30,835 nucleotides of DNA from JAVBOW01 sp031550615 (GCA_031550615.1 JAVBOL010000030.1:1-30835), one strand, 5' to 3'. Counted from the stretch's first letter, positions 1-8,154 are shown. Notes: generated by a model from the sequence alone, not told the origin. Numbers and translations are program-made.

Positions 1-19
1 AATGAGGTGATGTACAAGT

Positions 20-47
20 AAAAAAGGTGGCCCCGGCCACCTTTTTT
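20..47. terminator. Bidirectional intrinsic terminator
   Basis: A perfect 13-bp inverted repeat (20-32 with 35-47) has a GGTGGCC/GGCCACC core flanked by an A-run on the left and a T-run on the right, so both strands read a GC-rich hairpin followed by a U-tract. The stop codon of the leftward endonuclease-family gene (46-48) lies within the arm. It should end that operon on the minus strand and any rightward gene entering from outside the window. Confidence 0.85.
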
Positions 48-1209
48 ACTTGGTCATCACAGAGAACCCCGCCACCACCGCGGTGTGGTCGGAAATGTAC
101 GACTCGGGCGAGAAATAGCTTACGGCCCTGAACAGCCCCGCATCGAACAGCACGTAGTCGATGCGCACGAAGTTGAAGAACCCGTGGTAGGTGTTGCTCC
201 TGCCGCGCCCCTTTTCGGCATAGGCGTCGGACAATTCGCCCCGCACACGGCGGTAGGCGTATGAGATCGGCGTGTCGTTGAAGTCGCCGCACACTATCAC
301 GGGGTGGGGCGAGGCGGATATCATCTGGGCTACTGTGTCGGCCTGTGCGGCACGCAGACAGTAGTTGTGGCGCAGTTTGCCGACGATATTCCTGATGCGC
401 TTCTTTTTCAGGTCGTTGTCGGCCTGTATGAACTCGTCGGTGGTTATGAAGCGCTGGTCGTCCGCCGTGACGGAGGTCGTCTGCAGGTGGCAATTCAGGA
501 CGCGCACCGTGTCCGGGCCCATTATCATGTCGGCGACCTGGACGCTGTTCATCGACCCCTCGAATTTATACGCCTCGACGCTGCGTAGCGGGTAGCGGCT
601 GTAAATGGCCATCCCCCAGCCACCTGCGCCGCTGCGCGAGGGCAGGGCATAGAATATATCCTTATGTTTAAAGCCCAACAGGCTGTCGACCTTGGCGGCT
701 GGCATTGCGGGCGTGGTCTGGAACTCCTGTATGCAGAGCAGGTCGGGACGTTGCGGGTTGACGAGCCCGCACACGCTGTCCATGCAGGGCGTGGCGCGTC
801 CGCTATCGTCGTGCGTGATGAATCCCTCGACGTTGTAGGTCATTACGGTGAAGGGGGCTTTCTGCCCGTTGTGGTAGTGCTTGCCCAGCGCGGGACGGAA
901 GAAGAGTGACACGTTGCCGATGCCAAGCAGCAGCACGAGGATCGGGAAGAAGGCGTATTTCATCCACCTCATCACCCAATAGAACGCGCTGGCAAGGCAC
1001 AGGATATATAACGCCGGGGCGATCAACCCGAGAATGGCGAACGGCCACGCGTCGTTGGGGTCGACCCAGGGCGCGGCATAGGAAAGCAGCAGCAGGATGC
1101 AGCTTCCCAGCGTCAGGGTGAGCACCGCAAGGTCGAGCACATGGAAACGGCGGCGGGGTTTTTCCCCTCCGCGCATGCTCTGCTCGTAGCGGTAGTCACG
1201 GTTGCCCAT
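46..1209 (-). CDS. Membrane-anchored endonuclease/exonuclease/phosphatase (EEP) family protein
   Basis: A 387-residue protein with three predicted membrane segments (about residues 25-45, 53-75 and 85-105) and a C-terminal EEP metallohydrolase domain (about 119-385). The fold's signature residues are visible: TYNVEGF near 124-130, IQEF with the metal-binding Glu162, NCHLQT near 239-244, GDFND at 308-312, RIDYVLF near 349-355 and SDH at 373-375. EEP enzymes are Mg-dependent phosphodiesterases or phosphomonoesterases acting on nucleic acids, lipids or sugars; the substrate cannot be read here. The domain probably sits on the far side of the inner membrane. It is the last gene of the grpE-dnaJ-mutL-rhomboid operon: its ATG begins one base after the rhomboid stop codon. 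All catalytic motifs seem intact. Confidence 0.85.
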   Translation of the reverse strand: MGNRDYRYEQSMRGGEKPRRRFHVLDLAVLTLTLGSCILLLLSYAAPWVDPNDAWPFAILGLIAPALYILCLASAFYWVMRWMKYAFFPILVLLLGIGNVSLFFRPALGKHYHNGQKAPFTVMTYNVEGFITHDDSGRATPCMDSVCGLVNPQRPDLLCIQEFQTTPAMPAAKVDSLLGFKHKDIFYALPSRSGAGGWGMAIYSRYPLRSVEAYKFEGSMNSVQVADMIMGPDTVRVLNCHLQTTSVTADDQRFITTDEFIQADNDLKKKRIRNIVGKLRHNYCLRAAQADTVAQMISASPHPVIVCGDFNDTPISYAYRRVRGELSDAYAEKGRGRSNTYHGFFNFVRIDYVLFDAGLFRAVSYFSPESYISDHTAVVAGFSVMTK

Positions 1210-1210
1210 T

Positions 1211-1852
1211 TTAATAGTATATCAACCTTTTGCGTTTCCAGTAGCGCAGCAGCAGCCACCCGAAGAGCATGCCGCCCAAGTGAGCGAAGTGCGCAACGTT
1301 GCTCTGTATGCCGGCCACCCCGAAGAAAAGTTCGAAAACGCCGTACCCGACCACGAACCATTTGGCTTTCATTGGAATGGGCGGGATCAGCAGCATTATC
1401 ACGCTGTTGGGGTGCATCACCCCGAAGGAGAGCAGCAGCCCGAATATCGCGCCCGAAGCGCCTATGGTCAGCTGGTCGACAGATCCGCCGAAATGGGCCA
1501 CTGTGATCCAGCTTACCAGCTGTTGAAGCACGCCCGCGCCGATGCCCGTAATGAAATAGTAGGTCAAAAAGCGCTTGGGCCCCATGTCGTACTCCGCCTG
1601 GCGACCGAACATCCACAGCGCGAACATGTTGAAGAACAGGTGTTCGAAGTTGCCGTGCAGGAACATATAGGTCACGATCTGCCAGGGGCGGAAATGCGCG
1701 CTTTCCCAGAAAAAGAGCCCGAAATTGCCCACCAGCCAGTCGTCGGCCTTGGGTACGATGGCCTGTGCCATGTAGCACAGTGCGTTTATTATCAGCAGGT
1801 TGAGCACGACCTGCGGGGTCGCGAACCGTGACTGGGGTTGGTAGTAATTCAT
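1211..1852 (-). CDS. Rhomboid family intramembrane serine protease
   Basis: A 213-residue polytopic membrane protein of the rhomboid (S54) family, which cleaves transmembrane substrates within the bilayer. Diagnostic residues are present: HLFFN at 71-75 (His and Asn of the oxyanion region), GASG at 131-134 with nucleophile Ser133, and AHLGG with the partner His191 in the last core helix. About six hydrophobic segments are visible. I start it at the ATG at 1852 because this overlaps the mutL stop as ATGA (1849-1852), indicating translational coupling. A longer reading frame to 1930 would run back into mutL and adds an unrelated polar stretch. The C-terminus is short and basic. The substrate is unknown. 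Placement after dnaJ and mutL suggests co-expression rather than a shared pathway. Confidence 0.88.
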   Translation of the reverse strand: MNYYQPQSRFATPQVVLNLLIINALCYMAQAIVPKADDWLVGNFGLFFWESAHFRPWQIVTYMFLHGNFEHLFFNMFALWMFGRQAEYDMGPKRFLTYYFITGIGAGVLQQLVSWITVAHFGGSVDQLTIGASGAIFGLLLSFGVMHPNSVIMLLIPPIPMKAKWFVVGYGVFELFFGVAGIQSNVAHFAHLGGMLFGWLLLRYWKRKRLIYY

Positions 1853-3723
1853 AGTCTGCGTTTTATTTCGTCTTGTGTTATGCGTAGCATCACCGGCAGT
1901 CCCGATGGTGTGTATGACGCCCCGGGACACTCCGAGAGCGCGTCCAGAAGCGCGTCGAGCCCTTCGCCGCTGCGCGGCGTCGCACCGGCGCGAGCCAGCG
2001 ATGCGGCGAGTTTTTCGGTCAGAATGCGCTCAGCCCCTCCCTGGTCGTCCAGCGCGGGGATCACCTCGCGCAGAAGCTCACCGGGGTCGCTTCCCGTGAA
2101 ATCGGCGGGCATGGCCGTGATGTTTACCGTGTGTTCGTCGATCATGTCAAGTCCGAAGCCGATCCCGGAGAGTTCCCCGGCGCATGTGCGCACCAGGCAG
2201 CAATCCTCCATCGACAGGCAGACCTCGTGCGGGAACAGGAGTCCCTGCTGCGGCACGCCGCCAGACTGGCTCATTTTAAGGTAACGGTCGTAGAGCACCG
2301 CTTCCCACGCGCGCCGGGTGTCGATCACCAGCAACTCGCCCCCGAGCACGGCTGCGCAATAACGCGTGCCGAGTGGCAGGGCCGGTGAAAAACCCGCCCC
2401 GGTGTCCAGTTCAAGCGAACTTTGCCATGCGTCGTGCCCCTCGATGAATTCGAGCATCTCCTCGTCGGCAGGGGCCGTGAAGCCCGGTGCGCCGCCCATG
2501 TCCACGCCTCCGCCCAAATCCACGCCCCCACCAAGCGCCGAGCCGTAGTCGGCATAACGCCGGGGGCCGTGCTCCTCACCGTTATAACCCTCGCTTATGT
2601 CGCGCGCATGCTCGTTAAAGGGGTTGAAATCGGGGTTGGGGCGCAATTCGGGGCTTTTATAGGGGCGATCCTGCCGGAAAACCGGTATCTCGACCGACGA
2701 ATCCATCTCGAAGTCCATCAGGGGCGCTGCACCGAGTTTGGCGAGGCTCTCGCGCACGGCTGCCGATATGATCTGGCGCAGCGCGGGGCCCTCGCCGAAG
2801 CGCACCTCGGTCTTCTGCGGATGGACGTTAACGTCGACCTTTTCGGGATCGATGGTCAGGTAGATAAAATATGATGGCTGCGTCCCCTGCGGGATCAGTT
2901 TGTCGTAGGCCTCCATCACCGCCTTATGGAAATAGCCGCTCTTGAAATAGCGGCCATTGATAAAGAAGTATTGCTCCTTGTTATTCTTTTTGCTTGCCGC
3001 AGGGCGGCCCACGAAACCCTCTATCGATACTATCGTGGTCTCGGCCTTGACCTCCAGCAGGTTGTTGGATATGTTGCGTCCCATCGCCCCCACGATGCGC
3101 TGCCGCAAACCCGCCGGGGGCAGGTTATAGACCGGGGCGTCGTTTTCCAGTAGCGAGAACGCGATGCCGGGGTAGCAGAGCGCCACGCGTCGGAATTCCT
3201 CGCGTACACGTTTCGCCTCCTTGGCGGGATCGTCCAAAAAACGCTTGCGCGCCGGAGTGTTGTAGAAAAGGTTGCGCACGGCGAATTGCGTCCCCTCGGG
3301 GCAGTGCACGGTATTCTGGGCGCGGAAGGCCCCGCCCGACACCTCGACCGACGTACCGACGGCCTCGCCACGCTGGCGTGTGCGCACCTCTACCTCGGCC
3401 ACGGCGGCGATGGAGGCCAGCGCCTCGCCGCGGAAACCGAAAGTCGATATGGCGTAGATGTCCTCGGCGCGGGATATTTTGCTCGTCGCGTGGCGCTCGA
3501 AGGCCATGCGCGCATCGGCGGGCGACATCCCGGCCCCGTCGTCGACCACCTGCACCAGGCTCAGTCCGCCCTCGCGGAAGTTGACCGTCACCGATCCCGC
3601 GCCCGCGTCGACCGCATTCTCCATCATCTCCTTGACCACATTCGAAGGGTAGACCACCACCTCGCCGGCAGCGATCTGGTTGGCCACGACGTCTGGCAGG
3701 AGTCTGATGCGGTCTGAGGACAT
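1849..3723 (-). CDS. mutL: DNA mismatch repair protein MutL
   Basis: A 624-residue MutL, the ATPase that links mismatch recognition by MutS to strand removal. The N-terminal GHKL ATPase is complete: QIAAGEV at 16-22, catalytic Glu32 and Mg-binding Asn36 within KEMMENAVDAGA, DDGAGM at 61-66, ATSKI at 79-83, GFRGEAL at 96-102, and HPQKTEVRF in the transducer domain. A linker with short glycine-rich GGGVD repeats precedes the C-terminal dimerisation domain. The endonuclease motif DQHA(x2)E(x4)E of MutH-less bacteria appears as DTRRAWEAVLYD from Asp468, and the late CPHGRP motif is not recognisable, so nicking activity is doubtful. The gene starts 25 bp after dnaJ and overlaps the rhomboid gene by 4 bp. 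Confidence 0.95.
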   Translation of the reverse strand: MSSDRIRLLPDVVANQIAAGEVVVYPSNVVKEMMENAVDAGAGSVTVNFREGGLSLVQVVDDGAGMSPADARMAFERHATSKISRAEDIYAISTFGFRGEALASIAAVAEVEVRTRQRGEAVGTSVEVSGGAFRAQNTVHCPEGTQFAVRNLFYNTPARKRFLDDPAKEAKRVREEFRRVALCYPGIAFSLLENDAPVYNLPPAGLRQRIVGAMGRNISNNLLEVKAETTIVSIEGFVGRPAASKKNNKEQYFFINGRYFKSGYFHKAVMEAYDKLIPQGTQPSYFIYLTIDPEKVDVNVHPQKTEVRFGEGPALRQIISAAVRESLAKLGAAPLMDFEMDSSVEIPVFRQDRPYKSPELRPNPDFNPFNEHARDISEGYNGEEHGPRRYADYGSALGGGVDLGGGVDMGGAPGFTAPADEEMLEFIEGHDAWQSSLELDTGAGFSPALPLGTRYCAAVLGGELLVIDTRRAWEAVLYDRYLKMSQSGGVPQQGLLFPHEVCLSMEDCCLVRTCAGELSGIGFGLDMIDEHTVNITAMPADFTGSDPGELLREVIPALDDQGGAERILTEKLAASLARAGATPRSGEGLDALLDALSECPGASYTPSGLPVMLRITQDEIKRRL

Positions 3724-3748
3724 TTTTCGGTTTGGGTTTCAGGTCGGA

Positions 3749-4918
3749 TTAGCGGAAGAAACTATGCATCCGCTCGAAAATATTCTGGGTGCGCGAACCG
3801 GGCTCGGCCTTTTTGAACGCGGGTTTTTCGGAGAGTTGCTCGACGAGTTTTTTCTCCTCGGACGAAAGTTTGGATGGGATGCTTATGTCGATCACCACCA
3901 GTATGTCGCCGCGCCCGTAGCCGTTCACGTCGGGCAGCCCTTTGCCTTTCAGACGCAGCACTTTGCCCGCCTGGGTGCCGGGTTCGATCTTGATCTTGGC
4001 GCGCGAGTCGATGGTCGGGACCTCGACGCTGCCACCCAGCAGGGCCGTCGGCACGGTGATGGGCAGGTTGTGTATCAGGTCGTTGCCGTCGCGCACGAAC
4101 GACGGGTCGGCCTCCTCCTGGATCACAACCAGCAGATCTCCATTCACCCCGCCGTGGCGCGCCGCGTTGCCCTTGCCGCTCACCGAGAGCTGCATGCCTT
4201 CGCCCACGCCGGCGGGAATGCGTATTTCGACTACCTCCTCGCCGGAGGCCGTGCCCTCGCCCTTGCACTTGGGGCAGGGCTTGGTTATGGTCTTGCCCTC
4301 GCCGCCGCAGGTGGGGCATACCCCCGTGCTCTGCGTGCGCCCGAAGAACGTGTTGACTATCTGGGTGACGTAGCCCTGGCCGTTGCACTGTGCGCAGGTG
4401 GCGTATGACGAACTGTCTTTCGCCCCGCTGCCGCCGCATTCGGTACAGGCGACCATTTTGTTGATCTTGAGCTTTTTGGTCGTGCCCTCGGCTATCTCTT
4501 TGAGCGTCAGCTTGACCTTTATGCGCAGGTCAGAGCCGCGGTTGACCCTCTGTCCGCCGCTGCCATAGCCGTAACCGCCGCCGAAGCCGCCGAAACCGCC
4601 GCCGCCGAAGATGTCGCCGAAGTTGCGGAAGATATCCTCCATCGAGAAACCACCACCTTCGAAGCCGCCACCGCCGCCACCTGCCGCGCCGCCCATGCCG
4701 GCGTGGCCGAATTGGTCGTAACGCGCCTTTTTATCGGGGTTAGAGAGCACGTCGTATGCCTCGGCAGCCTCCTTGAAGTTCTCCTCTGCCTGTTTGTCGC
4801 CCGGATTTTTGTCGGGGTGGAATTTTATGGCCGCCTGGCGGTAGGCCTTTTTGATCTGGTCGGCGTCGGCGTTCTTGTCGACGCCCAAAACCTCGTAATA
4901 ATCTCTCTTGCTTGCCAT
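3749..4918 (-). CDS. dnaJ: Molecular chaperone DnaJ (Hsp40)
   Basis: A 389-residue type I J-protein, the co-chaperone that stimulates DnaK ATPase and delivers unfolded clients. Domains in order: J domain (about 4-70) with the HPD motif at 34-36; a Gly/Phe-rich stretch (about 76-125) including DIFRNFGDIFGGGG; four CxxCxGxG zinc-binding repeats (about 155-235); and the two C-terminal beta domains. The length is normal for the family. It starts 3 bp after the grpE stop, giving the common grpE-dnaJ pair. dnaK is not in the window. No CIRCE element (the HrcA operator) was seen upstream of grpE. Confidence 0.97.
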   Translation of the reverse strand: MASKRDYYEVLGVDKNADADQIKKAYRQAAIKFHPDKNPGDKQAEENFKEAAEAYDVLSNPDKKARYDQFGHAGMGGAAGGGGGGFEGGGFSMEDIFRNFGDIFGGGGFGGFGGGYGYGSGGQRVNRGSDLRIKVKLTLKEIAEGTTKKLKINKMVACTECGGSGAKDSSSYATCAQCNGQGYVTQIVNTFFGRTQSTGVCPTCGGEGKTITKPCPKCKGEGTASGEEVVEIRIPAGVGEGMQLSVSGKGNAARHGGVNGDLLVVIQEEADPSFVRDGNDLIHNLPITVPTALLGGSVEVPTIDSRAKIKIEPGTQAGKVLRLKGKGLPDVNGYGRGDILVVIDISIPSKLSSEEKKLVEQLSEKPAFKKAEPGSRTQNIFERMHSFFR

Positions 4919-4921
4919 CGT

Positions 4922-5503
4922 TTATTCTCCGACCACTACTTTGCAGTGGCGTATCACTTTGTCTTTGAGTTTGTAGCCTTTTTGCACCACGTCTATCACG
5001 CAGCCTTTCTTTGCAGGGTCCTCGACCGGCAGTTGCGCCACAGCGTCGTGCAGGTCGGTGTCCAGGGGCTGACCGTGCGCGTCTATCTCGCTCACCCCGC
5101 GCCCTTTGAGCGTGTCGATGAGCTTCTGACGGATCAGCACCACCCCTTCGCGCACCGCTGACACATCACAGGCCTTCTCGGTCGCCGCCAGCGCGCGGTC
5201 GAAATCGTCCATCACGCCCAGCAGCGGTTTTATCACGTCTTCGCCCCCGGCTGCGACCAGGTCCATCTTTTCGCGCAGGGTGCGCTTGCGGAAATTGTCG
5301 AATTCCGCCGAAAGGCGCATGTATTTATCTTTCCAATCCTCTGCCGCAGCAGCCGTTTTGTCATCCGCCTCGAAACTTTCGTCTGACACCATGTCAGTCA
5401 CGGCGGATGCGCCCTCGGCGCCCGGCGTGTGGCATGCTCCCGTTTCCGGGATGTTATCGAATTGGTCCTCAGAGTATTCGCAGTAGTTTTCTTTCTTGGT
5501 CAT
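4922..5503 (-). CDS. grpE: Nucleotide exchange factor GrpE
   Basis: A 193-residue protein. GrpE releases ADP from DnaK and resets the Hsp70 cycle. An acidic, low-complexity N-terminus (about 60 residues) precedes the long helical region with DKYMRLSAEFDNFRKRT, and a C-terminal beta domain carries the family pattern DTDLHDAVAQ ... VIDVVQKGYKLKDKVIRHCKVVV. I chose the ATG at 5503 (MTKKEN...). An in-frame ATG at 5533 would add ten residues and is possible. The open frame continues to 5740 but that part crosses the divergent promoter region and is not protein-like. It is the first gene of the leftward operon. Confidence 0.93.
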   Translation of the reverse strand: MTKKENYCEYSEDQFDNIPETGACHTPGAEGASAVTDMVSDESFEADDKTAAAAEDWKDKYMRLSAEFDNFRKRTLREKMDLVAAGGEDVIKPLLGVMDDFDRALAATEKACDVSAVREGVVLIRQKLIDTLKGRGVSEIDAHGQPLDTDLHDAVAQLPVEDPAKKGCVIDVVQKGYKLKDKVIRHCKVVVGE

Positions 5504-5566
5504 AGCTTTATGATTTGTATTTGCCTTCTTCATTCGGCAAATTGCATACCATGTATTAATAACCTG

Positions 5567-5594
5567 CAAAGTAAGCAAAAAACGCTCAAAGTAA
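5567..5594 (-). promoter_or_regulatory. Candidate grpE operon promoter with tandem TTACTTTG
   Basis: On the minus strand two copies of TTACTTTG occur 20 bp apart (5594-5587 and 5574-5567). Each matches the Bacteroidetes -7 consensus TAnnTTTG at all but one position. If the downstream copy is the -7 element, transcription would start near 5561, leaving 28 or 58 bases before the two possible grpE start codons. The upstream copy supplies a TTTG but is nearer than the usual -33 spacing. Confidence 0.45.
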
Positions 5595-5627
5595 AAAATC
5601 GCCGCACGCCATAATGACCCCGGCGAA

Positions 5628-5646
5628 ATTTTATACAGTATAAAAT
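5628..5646. promoter_or_regulatory. 19-bp perfect palindrome between grpE and bamD
   Basis: ATTTTATAC and GTATAAAAT flank a single A, giving a perfect 9-bp inverted repeat. It is AT-rich in a GC-rich region and sits between the divergent promoters: about 10 bp upstream of the bamD -33 region and about 34 bp upstream of the grpE promoter elements. There is no T-tract next to it, so it is not a terminator. Its size and position fit an operator for a dimeric regulator, but the protein cannot be named. It does not resemble CIRCE. Confidence 0.45.
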
Positions 5647-5655
5647 GCAATAATA

Positions 5656-5688
5656 TTTTCTCAGGCTCGTTAAAAATACATAACTTTG
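5656..5688 (+). promoter_or_regulatory. Bacteroidetes-type promoter of the bamD operon
   Basis: TAACTTTG at 5681-5688 is a perfect match to the Bacteroidetes primary sigma -7 element TAnnTTTG. A T-rich TTTTC at 5656-5660 lies 20 bp upstream as a weak -33. The predicted start near 5694 leaves about 40 bases before the bamD ATG at 5735, which has an AAGGA just upstream. Confidence 0.65.
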
Positions 5689-5734
5689 CGCCTGTGCTTT
5701 TTATTGCGCGTGCCCTAAACGATTTATTAGAAGG

Positions 5735-6595
5735 ATGCATAAAGGATTAATTAGATTTGCGGTGGTGGCTTTCGCCCTCGGGCTTATGGCCGGGTGCAGC
5801 TCTTACACCAGGCTGCTCAAGAGCCAGGACCACGAAAAGATGTACGGCGCAGCCCTGAAATATTACCAGGCCAAGAAATACCAGCGCGCCCTGCAACTCT
5901 TCGAGGAGGTCGATCCCTACTTCCAGGGCACGCAGCGCGAGGACACGATCAAGTTCTACATGGCCTCGTCCTACTACAACCAGGGCGATTTCGAAACCAG
6001 CTCGACGCTGCTCGACCAATTCCGCCGCCAGCACCGCACGAGCCCCTTCCTCGAACAGGCCGAGTATATCTACTGCATGGGCTTCTACTATTCGTCGCCC
6101 CAGGCCGAGCGTGACCAGAGCAACACCGCCAAGGCCATGTCCTCGATCTACGACTACCTCGACCGCTATCCCGCCAGCGCCAAGAAAGACGACCTGAAGG
6201 GTTACCTTGCCGAGTTACAGGCCAAACTTTACGAAAAGGACTACCTTAACGCCAAGGTATATTATAACACCTACAAGTACAAGTCCGCCGTCGTGGCGCT
6301 GCAAAACGCCGTCGGCAAGTCGCCAGAATCGCCCTGGCGCGAGGAGATGATGTATCTGATCGTCAAGTCGGGCTACCAGCTGGCCTCCAACAGCATTCCC
6401 TCGTTGCAGATGGACCGCTACCTGAAAATGATGGATTATTACCTTAACTTCGCCTCTGAATACCCCGAGAGCAAATATATGCGCGAACTCGACAAAATGA
6501 TGGACGACGCCAAAGCGTACATGGCCGCGCACAAAGAGCAAAACAAGGACAACACCGAAAATACACCAGTTGAAAATGGAACAAAAAAAGAGTAG
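5735..6595 (+). CDS. bamD: Outer membrane protein assembly factor BamD (lipoprotein)
   Basis: A 286-residue lipoprotein. The N-terminal signal MHKGLIRFAVVAFALGLMAGC ends in a lipobox with acylated Cys21, so the mature protein is a periplasm-facing lipoprotein. The rest is helical TPR-like repeats with BamD features: LKSQDHEKMYGAALKYYQAKKYQRALQLFEEV, an FYMASSYYNQGDFETSS repeat, and YPESKYMRELD near the C-terminus. BamD works with BamA to fold beta-barrel proteins into the outer membrane. The C-terminus is polar and Asn/Lys-rich. The gene is first in an operon with rpoZ-like, coaBC and recN, and its 3' end overlaps the next gene by 20 bp. Confidence 0.92.
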   Translation: MHKGLIRFAVVAFALGLMAGCSSYTRLLKSQDHEKMYGAALKYYQAKKYQRALQLFEEVDPYFQGTQREDTIKFYMASSYYNQGDFETSSTLLDQFRRQHRTSPFLEQAEYIYCMGFYYSSPQAERDQSNTAKAMSSIYDYLDRYPASAKKDDLKGYLAELQAKLYEKDYLNAKVYYNTYKYKSAVVALQNAVGKSPESPWREEMMYLIVKSGYQLASNSIPSLQMDRYLKMMDYYLNFASEYPESKYMRELDKMMDDAKAYMAAHKEQNKDNTENTPVENGTKKE

Positions 6596-6902
6596 CATCC
6601 CCGGCAACACCCAAACGCGCAAACTCACCGATCTGGACGCCCCTACCGGCAACATTTACGAATCGGTGGCCATCATATCCAAACGCGCCAACCAGATATC
6701 GACCGAGGTGAAGCAGGAACTGCAGCGCAAACTCGCCGATTTCTCGTCGACCAACGACTCGCTGGAGGAGACCTTCGAAAACCGCGAACAGATCGAGATC
6801 TCGCGTTACTACGAGCGTATGCCCAAACCCGCCATCGTGGCGACCGAGGAGTTCCTCGAAGGTAAGGTTTACTTCCGCGAACCCGAGCCTGCGGTGGAGT
6901 AG
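6576..6902 (+). CDS. rpoZ: RNA polymerase omega/Rpb6-family subunit, Bacteroidetes type
   Basis: A 108-residue protein. The segment GNIYESVAIISKRANQI (about 25-41) is the omega/Rpb6 signature that contacts the beta-prime subunit, and the tail has ENREQIEISRYYERMPKP followed by EEFLEGKVYFREPEP, as in the Bacteroidetes omega-like family. Omega promotes assembly and stability of core RNA polymerase. I start it at the ATG at 6576, since the TTG two codons earlier is less likely. It overlaps the bamD end by 20 bp in another frame. About 59 bp separate it from coaBC. Confidence 0.88.
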   Translation: MEQKKSSIPGNTQTRKLTDLDAPTGNIYESVAIISKRANQISTEVKQELQRKLADFSSTNDSLEETFENREQIEISRYYERMPKPAIVATEEFLEGKVYFREPEPAVE

Positions 6903-6918
6903 CTGCACGTATAGCGGG

Positions 6919-6940
6919 CCGCACAGTTAACTCAGTGCGG
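6919..6940 (+). other. Small inverted repeat before coaBC
   Basis: CCGCAC (6919-6924) and GTGCGG (6935-6940) form a 6-bp stem with a 10-base loop between the omega gene and the coaBC start at 6962. No T-run follows, so it is not a convincing terminator. It could be a leader hairpin or chance. Confidence 0.25.
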
Positions 6941-6961
6941 GTGGAGTTTGAAAAACATAAT

Positions 6962-8152
6962 ATGTTACAAGGGAAAAATATTTTGCTGGGTGTAACAGGC
7001 AGTATAGCAGCTTATAAGGCTGCTATTCTCGTACGTGAACTGGTGCGCGGTGGCGCCTCGGTCAGGGTCGTTATGACCCCGCTGGCCAAGGAGTTTATTA
7101 CGCCGCTGACCCTTGCCACCCTGAGTAAAAACCCGATCCTGGTCGATTTTTTCGACCCCGAGGACGGGCGCTGGAACAGCCATGTGTCGCTCGGCGAGTG
7201 GGCCGACGCCTATGTCATAGCTCCGGCTACGGCGAACACGCTGGCCAAAATGGCCAACGGAACGGCCGATAACCTGCTGCTTACCACCTATCTTTCGGCG
7301 CGTTGCCCGGTCTTCGCCGCCCCGGCCATGGACCTGGATATGTACAGGCACCCAGCCACACAGGCCAACGTCGCCACCCTCGCCGCATGCGGCGTTGTGA
7401 TGGTCGAGCCGGGCGAGGGCGAACTCGCCAGCGGACTTATCGGCAAGGGACGCATGGCCGAGCCCGAGCAGATCGCCGCCGCGCTGAGCGCCTACTTCCA
7501 AAAAAAAAAGAGTTTAGAGGGTAAACGCCTTCTGGTGACCGCAGGGCCTACCGTCGAGGCTATCGACCCGGTGCGTTATATCTCCAACCACTCGACCGGC
7601 AAGATGGGATATGCCATCGCCGCGGAGTTGGCTGCGCGGGGCGCCGTGGTGACCCTCGTGAGCGGACCCACCGTATTGGCCACGCCGCATGGCGTGCGGC
7701 GTGTGGACGTGCGCTCGGCAGAAGAGATGTACAACGCTGCGGTTGAAGCGTTTGATAACGCCGAAGGGGCGGTGATGTGCGCCGCTGTGGCAGATTACAC
7801 CCCTGCTGTGGTTAGCGACACGAAGATCAAAAAAGACGGCGGGCAGATGTCCGTCGAGTTGCGCCCCACGCACGATATAGCCGCCGAATTGGGCCGCACT
7901 AAAGGTCGGCGCATATTGGCCGGTTTCGCCCTCGAAACAGATAATGAGCTTGAGCACGCACAGGGTAAGATGCAGCGCAAGAACCTCGATTTCATCGTTC
8001 TGAACTCGCTGCGCGAACAGGGCGCCGGGTTCGGCCACGACACCAACCGCATCACGATACTGGAGAGGTCTGGCCGGCGCACCGACTATCCGTTGGAATC
8101 GAAAGCCGCCGCCGCCGCACATATCGCCGACCTGTTGGAAACACTCCTTTAG
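6962..8152 (+). CDS. coaBC: Bifunctional phosphopantothenoylcysteine decarboxylase / phosphopantothenate-cysteine ligase
   Basis: A 396-residue bifunctional coenzyme A biosynthesis enzyme. The N-terminal flavin-dependent decarboxylase (CoaC, about 1-185) shows GVTGSIAAYKA (10-20), catalytic His74 in SHVSLGEWAD, APATANTLAKMANG, and PAMDLDMYRHPATQ. The substrate-clamp segment reads LASGLIGKGRM, with Ser where the E. coli enzyme has Cys158. The C-terminal ligase (CoaB, about 188-396) shows LLVTAGPTVEAIDPVRYISNH, STGKMGYAIA and AAVADY, followed by the KIKK lysines. It adds cysteine to 4'-phosphopantothenate and decarboxylates the product to 4'-phosphopantetheine. I chose the ATG at 6962 over an in-frame GTG at 6935. 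recN follows after 2 bp. Confidence 0.95.
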   Translation: MLQGKNILLGVTGSIAAYKAAILVRELVRGGASVRVVMTPLAKEFITPLTLATLSKNPILVDFFDPEDGRWNSHVSLGEWADAYVIAPATANTLAKMANGTADNLLLTTYLSARCPVFAAPAMDLDMYRHPATQANVATLAACGVVMVEPGEGELASGLIGKGRMAEPEQIAAALSAYFQKKKSLEGKRLLVTAGPTVEAIDPVRYISNHSTGKMGYAIAAELAARGAVVTLVSGPTVLATPHGVRRVDVRSAEEMYNAAVEAFDNAEGAVMCAAVADYTPAVVSDTKIKKDGGQMSVELRPTHDIAAELGRTKGRRILAGFALETDNELEHAQGKMQRKNLDFIVLNSLREQGAGFGHDTNRITILERSGRRTDYPLESKAAAAAHIADLLETLL

Positions 8153-8154
8153 AT

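Noticed and set aside
5500..5735. CIRCE/HrcA operator upstream of grpE
   Set aside because: The TTAGCACTC-N9-GAGTGCTAA pattern is absent. The 19-bp palindrome there is different in sequence and spacing.
5504..5740. N-terminal extension of grpE to position 5740
   Set aside because: It crosses both divergent promoters and the palindrome, and the extra residues do not resemble GrpE. The family-like sequence begins after the ATG at 5503.
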